Assembly: GCA_008080745.1 (NCBI GenBank)
Contig: SHMX01000010.1
Coordinates: forward strand, 1 to 64,000
DNA: 64,000 nt
Reading direction: 5' to 3'
DNA from: Candidatus Thorarchaeota archaeon
GTDB taxonomy: Archaea > Asgardarchaeota > Thorarchaeia > Thorarchaeales > Thorarchaeaceae
The translations under genes and the position numbers were made by a program. Shown in pieces: positions 9,901 to 16,499 of this stretch. Each line of letters opens with the position of its first letter. Position 1 is the first letter of the stretch. The notes under the pieces are model-generated. The model saw nothing but the letters and a program-made list of their open reading frames with translations, was not told the DNA's origin and searched no databases.

Positions 9901-10354
9901 TGATCAGATTCTTGCACAAATTAGAACTGCTCTGAAGGATATGCCCGCAAGTCAACCTCGTATTCTTACGATTCTTTGCAATTGGTGTAGTTATGCCGGT
10001 GCCGATAGTGCTGGAGTATCACGCTTCCAGCAACCTACAACCGTTCGAGATATCCGTGTGATGTGTACAGGTCGAGTCAGTGTGACCCATATTCTTGAGG
10101 CATTCCGATTGGGTGCTGATATGGTCTGGATTTCTGGTTGTCACTTTGGTGACTGTCATTATGTTGATGGCAATGTGTCCTTTGAAAGACGATATTCTAT
10201 CGCAAAGAAGATCATCGAAAAAGCTGGTCTTGAATCCGAGCGTCTTCAATTCACACAAATCAGTGCAAGTGAAGGCCCCATCTGGGCTGACACTGTCAAG
10301 AAACTTTCAGAGATTGCAGAGAAATTGGGTCCCAGCCCATTACGAGCCAAATAG
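6908..10354 (+). CDS. hdrA: HdrA-HdrA-MvhD fusion protein (two-flavin electron-transfer subunit)
   Basis: This 1148-residue chain joins two HdrA-like halves to an MvhD domain. In order: FAD domain 1 (IIGAGIAG near residue 14) with the HdrA-type Cys region LDCSMCIMGP and an inserted ferredoxin (CTGCGDCERVCP ~108, CIQCMTCVKSC ~156); an HdrA N-terminal-type domain (VFICSCGINIAG ~447); FAD domain 2 (VIGGGLSGM ~591) without the ferredoxin insertion; two C-terminal [4Fe-4S] motifs (CVGCGTCEINC, CQGCGKCAAGC, ~940-985); and MvhD from ~1018 (ILCNWCSYAGAD, GCHFGDCHY). Ordinary HdrA is ~650 residues. The layout resembles a fusion of QmoA- and QmoB-like parts. Two flavins plus MvhD suit flavin-based electron bifurcation with a hydrogenase or other partner. 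The start is the ATG at 6908, preceded by GGAGTGA; an upstream TTG is less likely. Confidence 0.9.
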   Translation: MADASAKPVVIIGAGIAGIRAALDLADMGVKVYMVEKEPSIGGHMAQLDKTFPTLDCSMCIMGPWMVDCSRHPNIEILAYSEVTDVTGKQGDFQVTVLKHTRRVDPEKCTGCGDCERVCPIEVPNEYDMGLKMRKATYIPFPQAVPNIATIDIENCIQCMTCVKSCKAEAINFDLPDESIVINAGSIILATGYKLLDASTVPEYGYGRYPNVVSALEYERMVSASGPTSGIVMRPSDGREPQRIAFIQCVGSRDVNHCAYCSRICCTYATKEAIITKEHTPDVHIDILYNDMRAFGKGFEEFLVRGENEYGINYLKGLPSEIFEDPATRDLLIRHSDAKGHDVLEDRYDLVVLCPAMIPNANDELLETLGIKVDDYGFVPGPDSIESVATTVPGIHMCGAVNRPKDIPDSVAQGSAAAALATLDITIPKSETEALSEGDLELMAAEPRVGVFICSCGINIAGTVDVDEVTEYAGTLPDVVFSENLLYSCSSDAQVVIKDAIKEHKLNRVVVASCTPRTHEPLFRATIEEAGLNKYLFAMANIREHCSWVHQHAKDEATVKAMDLVRMAVARSRLLEPQEEAVTEIEPSVLVIGGGLSGMAAADLIANKGYKVHLVEKEDRLGGLLNDLTTVNFDFRPTSELVYHYESLMKNNENIEMYLSSKVVQAKGSIGDFDIVIQSGKEKLELKVGVVIIATGAIQLEEKGLYGLKKIPEVMTELELNKRIDTGEGIEDGDTFAVIHCAGSREDESLEGSRTWCSSICCTIAIEHSLDLLEKYPNSRIFHLYRDLRVPYEVEDKYREARKKGIVFVRFDGDNPPIVKKGKDKAVLVEVQDQILGAQLNLDVDHVVLATAMIPREENKELSELFKVPLNMSGFFMEAHPKLRPVDFQTDGVYVAGTATAPKGIAESIAQGRGAAARALIPLARGIRKAEAIVSVVDPEVCVGCGTCEINCAYNAIEVVPGDGSHDYAVPNPVLCQGCGKCAAGCPAGAITMKHFTDDQILAQIRTALKDMPASQPRILTILCNWCSYAGADSAGVSRFQQPTTVRDIRVMCTGRVSVTHILEAFRLGADMVWISGCHFGDCHYVDGNVSFERRYSIAKKIIEKAGLESERLQFTQISASEGPIWADTVKKLSEIAEKLGPSPLRAK

Positions 10355-10398
10355 ACCCAAAAAGATCTATGGATGGAGGGGCTCTTGCCGTTGCACAG

Positions 10399-10719
10399 AA
10401 CTTGGACAAAGTTGGACCGGAGTCCTCATCTGCTGTCTGTTTCCTGCTTCATCGAGGCTGCATCACTGGTCACAGAGGACTGGTGATGTCTTACTTCCTC
10501 TTCACAGGCGTTTTATGCCTCCGTGCAACTCACGGCGGCATACCTATCTTGGACATGATTCCTAATAAACCCCTCTTCAGATGGTCTAGGTATACACTCC
10601 CGGTGGTCGAGCTGCCGGTGCTACCGTATACAGGTCAATATATCAAAGAGTCAATTGATATATGTCCAAGATTGTCCACGTTTTGATCAGCTGTTGCATA
10701 CCCATCCTCTATAATTTTT
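10399..10719 (+). ncRNA. Candidate structured RNA element, copy B
   Basis: This element begins 44 bases after the hdrA fusion. Its ends pair: GGACA (10404-10408) with TGTCC (10673-10677) and TTGGAC (10412-10417) with GTCCAA (10664-10669). Inside are a 10-bp hairpin CATCACTGGT/ACTGGTGATG (10461-10488), an 11-bp hairpin TATGCC-CCGTG/CACGG-GGCATA (10514-10542), CGGTGGT/GCTACCG (10601-10607 with 10620-10626) flanked by GTATAC repeats, and ATATATCA/TGATATAT (10638-10645/10656-10663). An alternative exact 9-bp pairing CTTGGACAT/ATGTCCAAG joins 10548-10556 and 10662-10670. TTTTT at 10715-10719 could end the transcript. A 105-codon open frame across it has no protein-like features. Short blocks are collinear with copy A at the window start. 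Confidence 0.4.
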
Positions 10720-10734
10720 CATTACCTCAGTAAG

Positions 10735-10788
10735 TTATTTCTTTGGTTTTGGTTTCTTGTCCTTCTTTCCCTTCTTGTCCTTTGCCAT
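10735..10788 (-). CDS. 17-residue Lys-rich small protein
   Basis: A very short gene starting with ATG at 10788 encodes 17 residues of which nine are Lys (MAKDKKGKKDKKPKPKK). An excellent Shine-Dalgarno, GAGGTGA (10794-10800 on the minus strand), sits five bases upstream and matches the archaeal anti-SD better than most genes here. The frame extends upstream to a 61-codon frame, but the SD fixes the short start. The peptide is strongly basic and probably disordered, suited to binding nucleic acid or another polyanion. It is transcribed toward the structured element at 10399-10719. Function unknown. Confidence 0.5.
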   Translation of the reverse strand: MAKDKKGKKDKKPKPKK

Positions 10789-11178
10789 TTGATTCACCTC
10801 TGTGGCTGTTATGAGATAACTATCCTGAGATATGTTTACAATCAATATACTTGAAGGCTGACTGTACACATGCCTCGCCACACTATTCAAATTTAGAATG
10901 TTATACGCTTTCCTATTCAAATTAAAGGTGCTATTTCGACTTTAGAAATGATTTTGAATCATCAATGATACACTGGTGAATATTTTGGTAATTTCAAAAT
11001 CCGTATTCGATGACAGAGGTTTATGATGACTCCAAAAGCACATCTAAGTACAATTGAAGAAGAATATGTGAGTCACTTAGGATGGAGAACTTTCCCGTCC
11101 TCTATATTTACTGCCGTGACGCTATTGATATAAGTGGTTCATTCATCATCAGAGCTTTGAAGGCTAGCGGTGAAAATC
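10789..11178. promoter_or_regulatory. Intergenic region with direct repeat and inverted repeat
   Basis: This 390-base gap holds no gene. It contains an exact 11-bp direct repeat, CTATTCAAATT, at 10883-10893 and 10913-10923 (30-bp period, about three helical turns), and an inverted repeat ATGATT-TTG-AATCAT at 10948-10962. A TATA-like GATATAAG near 11134 is placed to drive hdrC copy 3, and an AGTATATT on the minus strand near 10848 could serve the small Lys-rich gene. The repeats lie between the two divergent units and may bind a regulator. Confidence 0.4.
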
Positions 11179-11697
11179 ATGACCGAAACTTGGGGTCAAT
11201 TCAAATCATTTGAAGGAAAGCAATTCAAAACCTTTGACGCTGAATTTACACAGAAGGTCTCAAATCTTCTGGGTGGACAAGATCTTACTGCTTGTTTTCA
11301 GTGTGCAAAATGTAGTGCTGGTTGCCCAGTAAGCGACAAGGTGAATATCCAAGTACACGAACTAATGAGGATGCTTCTCTTTGGCCTGGAAGAGGTCTTA
11401 GAAACTGATATGGTTTGGTTATGTACAACTTGTTATACCTGTCAAGAACGTTGTCCACAAGGCATTGATATCACAGACATAATTTTTGGACTGAAGAACA
11501 TGGCTTTTCAAAAAGGTATAACCCCTGCAGGCTACATCAGTGCTCGACAGTCATTATATGACAAGGGAAGACTATATGAACCAACTGACTGGGAACGTGA
11601 AGACTTGGAGCTTGATGATGTACCTGAGCTAGACGTCAACGAGATCAAAAAGATGTTAGAGTCCACGAAACTTATGAAATTACAGGAGACTGAATAG
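11179..11697 (+). CDS. hdrC: Heterodisulfide reductase-like subunit C (copy 3)
   Basis: This third HdrC has motifs CFQCAKCSAGCP and CTTCYTCQERCP for two [4Fe-4S] clusters. I use the ATG at 11179 rather than the in-frame GTG at 11170. Its sequence outside the clusters differs clearly from copies 1 and 2 (for example a YISARQSLYDKGRLYEP segment), so it is an older paralogue. It abuts hdrB copy 3 with no gap. It probably serves as the electron relay to that HdrB and draws on one of the HdrA fusion proteins. Confidence 0.88.
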   Translation: MTETWGQFKSFEGKQFKTFDAEFTQKVSNLLGGQDLTACFQCAKCSAGCPVSDKVNIQVHELMRMLLFGLEEVLETDMVWLCTTCYTCQERCPQGIDITDIIFGLKNMAFQKGITPAGYISARQSLYDKGRLYEPTDWEREDLELDDVPELDVNEIKKMLESTKLMKLQETE

Positions 11698-12573
11698 ATG
11701 ACTCACAGTTATGAGGTATTTCTCGGTTGTGCTATTCCCAATCGATTCAATAATTATGAATCCTCGATGCGAACCGTTGCAAAAGAACTGGATATTGAGC
11801 TTATAGACTTTGAAGGGGCATCTTGTTGTGGTACTGTTGTACTCAAGTCGATAGACGAAACTAGCTGGCTGTCAATGTCAGGTAGAAATTTAGCTTTGGC
11901 AGAGAAACGAGGTCACAATATAGTCACACCATGTAATGGTTGTTTTGGATCACTGAAGGATACTGCTCATGTACTTCACGACAATAAAGCCGAATTAAAG
12001 AAGATTAATGAAGTTCTCAAAAAACTGGGCATCGAATATAATGGAACTACAGAAGTCCGCCATTTTGTGGAGGTCCTGTACGATTTACGGGACCAAATTA
12101 AAGAAAAGATTGTACATTCCTTAGAAGGTCTAAAAGTTGCATTTCATCCAGGTTGTCACTTAATTCGTCCTTCCAATGTTGCTGGTTTTGATGATCCTGA
12201 GTTACCCAGAAAAGTTGATGAACTAATCGAGCTCACAGGTGCAAAAAGCGTTTCCTGGGGATTCAAGTTACGTTGTTGTGGTTCCCCTCTCCTAATCGCG
12301 AGTGAAGATGTTGCGAATAAGATTCTAATTGAGAAAATGGAATCTGCAAAAGAGGCTGGAGCAAACTGCATCGTTACCAACTGCCCGGCTTGTCATACCC
12401 AATTTGATGTACAGGCTTATGGTCTGAAGAACGAAGATGGGGATGTATTGGAACTTCCTGCTTTATTCATTACTCAAATACTGGGTGCCGCAATGGGTTT
12501 GGACGAAGAAAGTCTGGGATTTGAGCTGAATAGGGTATCTCTTGATTCAATCTCGGATATTTTAGGCATTTGA
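11698..12573 (+). CDS. hdrB: Heterodisulfide reductase-like subunit B (copy 3)
   Basis: This 291-residue HdrB retains both CCG domains: FLGC, GASCCGTV and TPCNGC, then HPGC, RCCGSP and TNCPAC. The first CCG loop reads CCGTVVLKS in place of the CCPAPG shared by copies 1 and 2, which could alter substrate access. It follows hdrC copy 3 immediately (stop TAG directly followed by ATG). A 10-bp inverted repeat (12583-12605) comes ten bases after its stop and is a likely transcript end or regulator site. Confidence 0.88.
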   Translation: MTHSYEVFLGCAIPNRFNNYESSMRTVAKELDIELIDFEGASCCGTVVLKSIDETSWLSMSGRNLALAEKRGHNIVTPCNGCFGSLKDTAHVLHDNKAELKKINEVLKKLGIEYNGTTEVRHFVEVLYDLRDQIKEKIVHSLEGLKVAFHPGCHLIRPSNVAGFDDPELPRKVDELIELTGAKSVSWGFKLRCCGSPLLIASEDVANKILIEKMESAKEAGANCIVTNCPACHTQFDVQAYGLKNEDGDVLELPALFITQILGAAMGLDEESLGFELNRVSLDSISDILGI

Positions 12574-12582
12574 TTTCTTTAT

Positions 12583-12605
12583 AACATGTGCACAATGCAC
12601 ATGTT
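12583..12605. terminator. Perfect 10-bp inverted repeat after hdrB copy 3
   Basis: AACATGTGCA and TGCACATGTT are separated by three bases. The hairpin lies ten bases after the hdrB stop and is followed by an AT-rich tract (TATTTTAATA). It may end the hdrCB transcript. Because it is also upstream of the sensor kinase, it could instead be an operator for a dimeric regulator. Confidence 0.4.
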
Positions 12606-12737
12606 GGATATATTTTAATAGGTTATATTATATAATATTTTAAATGCTTTCAGGATTCAACTAGAGCATGGAATAATCAAAATCTGGATATGATTTTATA
12701 TTCCTTGAAAATATGCTAAACCCTCTGGTGGATTATA

Positions 12738-15700
12738 ATGCCACAAACTAGGACGAACGAACATCACTCCATATTAGGTCGTCTTACGCCAGAGGATATT
12801 CAGGAACTTATGGCTTCCAAGGGTACAATTATGGTTTTTCTTGATCCTTCTGGGGATATTTTGGATATCAGTCCTTCAGGATGTGAATTATTAGGCTACA
12901 CAAAGTCCGAACTAGTTGGAAAAAACTGGTTCGTTACTATTGTACCTAGCTCTGTTTCCGAAAAGCTGGTTGATTCTTATGATATTATGCTTGAGCGGCG
13001 AGAGGGATGTGTTAGTGACAAATATAATCCGAAGCAATATAACCCCGTTCTAACGAAAGATGGAGAAATACGTCTTATTACTTGGCGTACTAAAATTATA
13101 ACAGACTCTGATGAAACCGTTGTGGGTTCAGTTTCCTATGGTTATGATATTACTGAGATTCGCGAGATAGAAACTACACTTAGAGCAACTGAACAGGAAC
13201 TCTCTCTCAAGAATATGATTTCGGAAGCTTTCTTGAAAATTAGCGATGATGATATCTATTCAAAGGTACTAGATATCTTACTTGAAGCAACTGGGAGCGA
13301 ATTTGGAATCTTTGGATATATTCGCGAAGATGGAGCAATGGTGTCCACTTCTATGTCCTCTGAATCTTGTGATCAATGCACTCTACCTGAAAAAGACCTA
13401 ATTTTCCCCCCTAAAAAATGGACGGGTGTTTGGGGAGAGGTGATGCGAGAGAGAAAATCTCGTATTAAGAATGAACCTAATACTGTTCCTGGTGGCCATG
13501 TGCCTATTTCTAGGTCTTTGATTGTTCCTTTAATTCATAGCGACTCACTAATTGGCGTAATAATTGTGGCAAACAAACAATCAGCCTATATTGAAGATGA
13601 CCTTAATCTTATGGGGTCTTTGGCTGAATCTATTGCACCAATTCTACATACTCGATTAGAACGCGACCGCCAGCGTGCTGCACGGGAGGTAGCAGAGAAG
13701 GAGCTCCGCACAAGTGAACAGCGATACAAGGAGCTCTATAGTAAGGCACCGGCTGGTCTAGTTCGTAGCAAGGTCGAAAGCGGAAAGATTGTTGAATGTA
13801 ATGAGAAATTGGCATTAATGCTAGGCTATGCATCCAGGGAGGAATACATTGCAACAAGCACTGCATTCGATGCATATGTTAATCCTGAGGACCGTCATCG
13901 TTTTGCGGAAATCATTCAATCCGATGGTGAAGCCCATGATTACGAAGTTCTTCTAAAACGTCGGGATGGTAGCACTTTCTGGGCTTTGATGAATGCTCAC
14001 ATAGTACCTGATTCTGATATAATTGAAACTGTTGTTATCGATATTTCTGTAGAAAAATCTGCGAAGGACCTTATTGCCTATCAAAGAGACTTTTTCAAAG
14101 CTGTTATAGATTCGCTTGCTTTGCCTTTCTATGTTATCAAAACTGATGATTTCTGTCTTGGTGTTACAAACAAAGTCGCTAATCCTGATAACTCTGAAGA
14201 TTTGCATTGCTATCAAATACTTGGTGAAACCATACCCTGCTTTGAACGAGGATTTGCTTGTCCAATGGAAAAGGTGTCTGAAACGCGGAATCCCGTTACT
14301 GTGATTCAGGAACGTGTCGATGCTGATGGCCTTCTAAAGGTATTAGAAATACATGGTCATCCAATCATTTCAGATAACGGTGATATCAAGCGTATGATTG
14401 AATATGTTGTTGATGCTACTGAAAGACACCAGAGAGAAATATTATTTCGTATTCAGAAAGATTTAGGATTTGTTCTTAGTTCGGGAATTGCACTCTCAAG
14501 CGGATTTGATGAAATTCTTGAGGCTGTTCTTCAAATTCCTGGCGTAGATTATTCCATGCTTCATTTGCCTACAGAAAACAATCAATTCATGCTTCAAGCA
14601 CATAGAGGAGTACCTGATAAACTCCTCAGCCAAGTTGAGATATTGGGTCCAGACATGACAAAACTAATTTCGAAAAAAGAGCCATGTTATACTGAGTTGT
14701 TGGATGGCCGTTCCGATATTCATTCCTCTTTGGGAATACAAGCTTCCTGCATCATCCCCCTTCTACATGATGATGAAGTGATAGCATCTTTGACTCTAGC
14801 CTCAACAATGTTGAGAATGTTTTCAGACGCAATCAAGAATACACTGGAATCTCTAGCAACTATGATAAGTGGTTTTATTGCCCGTGCTCAGGCAGAATCT
14901 GCTTTACGGGAGTCAGAGGAACGATATAGAAGCCTCTTTGAGTCGAGTAGAGATGGAATTGCTATCACTGACTTGGAGGGATACGTAGTTGATGCGAATT
15001 CTTCTTTCTTAGCAATGACGGGTTACACTTTAGAAGAACTCCAGTCTATACCTTATGATGAATTTACTCCTGCTCGTTGGAGAAACATGGAAAATGCGAT
15101 AGTACAAAATCAGGTAATGAGACGAGGATATTCAGATCCATACGAAAAGGAATACATCTGCAAAGATGGGACAATCATTCCTATTCGGATACGTGTTTGG
15201 CTTGTACTGGATGAGAATGATGAGCCCATTCGAATGTTGGCTATTGTTCGAAATATCACAGAAGAGATAAAGATAGCAGAAGAAAGAGCACTTCAAAACA
15301 GAGAACTAGAGTTGTATGCCAGTCTTCTTCATCACGATTTGGGAAACGATTTGCAGGTATTAATGACCTCTATTCAGGCGCTTCAGATGCTAGAGATAAC
15401 AGAGTCTGAATCCATAACTTGTATGATGGATTCTGCAAAGGCATCTGCTGAGAGAATGGGTCATCTGCTCAAAATTCTTGGCCGACCTGTTGATGTGGAG
15501 AATCGAATTGTAACTTTACTAGAAGATGTTGCAGAAAATGCACAAGAAGTACATCCTGGTATGAAAGTGAAAGTAACATTTGGTAAGGGTGCTCGTGACC
15601 TACGTGTCTTTGGAAGCCGCCTCCTCCCTACGGTCTTTGAAAACCTTTTGAGAAATTCCGCTCAACATGCTGGTGAACATGCAAGTGTTGAGATTACCAT

Positions 15701-15923
15701 TACAAGAATTGGTGATTTAGTTGAGATTCAACTTACAGATGATGGACCTGGTGTACCCTCCGAGCTTATTCCCCGACTCTTCCAAAAAGGGGTATCTTCA
15801 AATGACGGTGGATTTGGACTCTACTTGGCAAGACAAGTATTAGCTGTATATGATGGATCAATCGAATATGTCGCCTCAGATATTGGAGCAACTTTTTTGA
15901 TTACTCTAAAGATTGCACAATAA
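12738..15923 (+). CDS. Soluble multi-PAS/GAF sensor histidine kinase
   Basis: This 1061-residue kinase has no membrane segment. In order: PAS (~10-145), GAF (~155-305), PAS (~320-440), a Cys-containing PAS-like domain (~445-570, with the spaced motif CYQILGETIPC and then FACP), GAF (~575-725), PAS (~730-860), then a dimerisation/phosphoacceptor helix with HHDLGND (~870) and an HATPase_c domain (N box FENLLRNSAQHA, G1 DDGPGVP, G2 GGFGLYLA). No response regulator is adjacent, so the partner is encoded elsewhere. The Cys-rich PAS and the position beside hdr genes suggest redox or small-molecule sensing, but that is inference. An AT-rich leader with a TATA-like element (~12692) precedes the ATG. 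Confidence 0.88.
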   Translation: MPQTRTNEHHSILGRLTPEDIQELMASKGTIMVFLDPSGDILDISPSGCELLGYTKSELVGKNWFVTIVPSSVSEKLVDSYDIMLERREGCVSDKYNPKQYNPVLTKDGEIRLITWRTKIITDSDETVVGSVSYGYDITEIREIETTLRATEQELSLKNMISEAFLKISDDDIYSKVLDILLEATGSEFGIFGYIREDGAMVSTSMSSESCDQCTLPEKDLIFPPKKWTGVWGEVMRERKSRIKNEPNTVPGGHVPISRSLIVPLIHSDSLIGVIIVANKQSAYIEDDLNLMGSLAESIAPILHTRLERDRQRAAREVAEKELRTSEQRYKELYSKAPAGLVRSKVESGKIVECNEKLALMLGYASREEYIATSTAFDAYVNPEDRHRFAEIIQSDGEAHDYEVLLKRRDGSTFWALMNAHIVPDSDIIETVVIDISVEKSAKDLIAYQRDFFKAVIDSLALPFYVIKTDDFCLGVTNKVANPDNSEDLHCYQILGETIPCFERGFACPMEKVSETRNPVTVIQERVDADGLLKVLEIHGHPIISDNGDIKRMIEYVVDATERHQREILFRIQKDLGFVLSSGIALSSGFDEILEAVLQIPGVDYSMLHLPTENNQFMLQAHRGVPDKLLSQVEILGPDMTKLISKKEPCYTELLDGRSDIHSSLGIQASCIIPLLHDDEVIASLTLASTMLRMFSDAIKNTLESLATMISGFIARAQAESALRESEERYRSLFESSRDGIAITDLEGYVVDANSSFLAMTGYTLEELQSIPYDEFTPARWRNMENAIVQNQVMRRGYSDPYEKEYICKDGTIIPIRIRVWLVLDENDEPIRMLAIVRNITEEIKIAEERALQNRELELYASLLHHDLGNDLQVLMTSIQALQMLEITESESITCMMDSAKASAERMGHLLKILGRPVDVENRIVTLLEDVAENAQEVHPGMKVKVTFGKGARDLRVFGSRLLPTVFENLLRNSAQHAGEHASVEITITRIGDLVEIQLTDDGPGVPSELIPRLFQKGVSSNDGGFGLYLARQVLAVYDGSIEYVASDIGATFLITLKIAQ

Positions 15924-15939
15924 ATGAATTATTTCATTT
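15922..15939. terminator. Hairpin shared by convergent genes
   Basis: AAATGAA (15922-15928) pairs with TTCATTT (15933-15939) around a 4-base loop, covering the stop codons of both the kinase gene and the convergent minus-strand gene. A short T-run follows on the plus strand. Confidence 0.4.
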
Positions 15940-16495
15940 TACTCTCACCATAGAATACTTGTCCAAGCCGTTTCATTGCATCTCTAACGCATTCTTTCTT
16001 GCCACTGACTTGGAGATGACGTTCACCATCCAGAGAAACTAATACTTCACAGTCTTCAGCTATTTCTGATACTATCTCTACCGGAATTTCATCAGGCAGC
16101 TTGATTCTAAAGAATCCAACATCTTTTTCTCTGGGAATATCTGATATTGGTGTTGGTCTTTCTATGGTTTCTATTGGTCCTTCTTCTCGAATGGCGTCCA
16201 TGAAACGCTTATCCCATTCTTCTCTAGCATTAACACCTTTCTCTTTCTCAATCCATATCATGAGAACATCTCGTAAGCCTTGTAGTTTCATCTCTGTTTC
16301 TTCTTGGAGATGTGAGTCCTGTGGATCTGCCTCTTTGATGTCTTCTTCATAGGAACTGAGATATTCAATAACCATTTTGGTGTTTCGCAAATCTGCATAG
16401 GTCAAGTCTGGGATAAAGACCCCAATCTTGCTTAGCTCACCAAGTAGGTCATTCAATACCATCCAACCTGCCCGTAAGCCTTTGATTGAAATCAT
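15929..16495 (-). CDS. Conserved archaeal protein, DUF2096-like
   Basis: This 188-residue soluble protein has an alpha-helical N-terminal half beginning around GWMVLNDLLGEL and a C-terminal alpha/beta part. The pattern recalls the archaeal DUF2096 family, known mainly from methanogens, though I assign this from memory of the family's N terminus only. It starts four bases after the stop of the large hdrA gene and is surely co-transcribed with it, which suggests a role tied to the Hdr complex such as assembly or regulation. No catalytic or metal-binding motif is evident. Confidence 0.55.
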   Translation of the reverse strand: MISIKGLRAGWMVLNDLLGELSKIGVFIPDLTYADLRNTKMVIEYLSSYEEDIKEADPQDSHLQEETEMKLQGLRDVLMIWIEKEKGVNAREEWDKRFMDAIREEGPIETIERPTPISDIPREKDVGFFRIKLPDEIPVEIVSEIAEDCEVLVSLDGERHLQVSGKKECVRDAMKRLGQVFYGESKMK

Positions 16496-16499
16496 AATA

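Noticed and set aside
10369-10686. 105-codon open frame across structured element B
   Set aside because: It has no recognisable protein pattern, no ribosome site, and its codons follow inverted repeats; the stems explain the sequence better.
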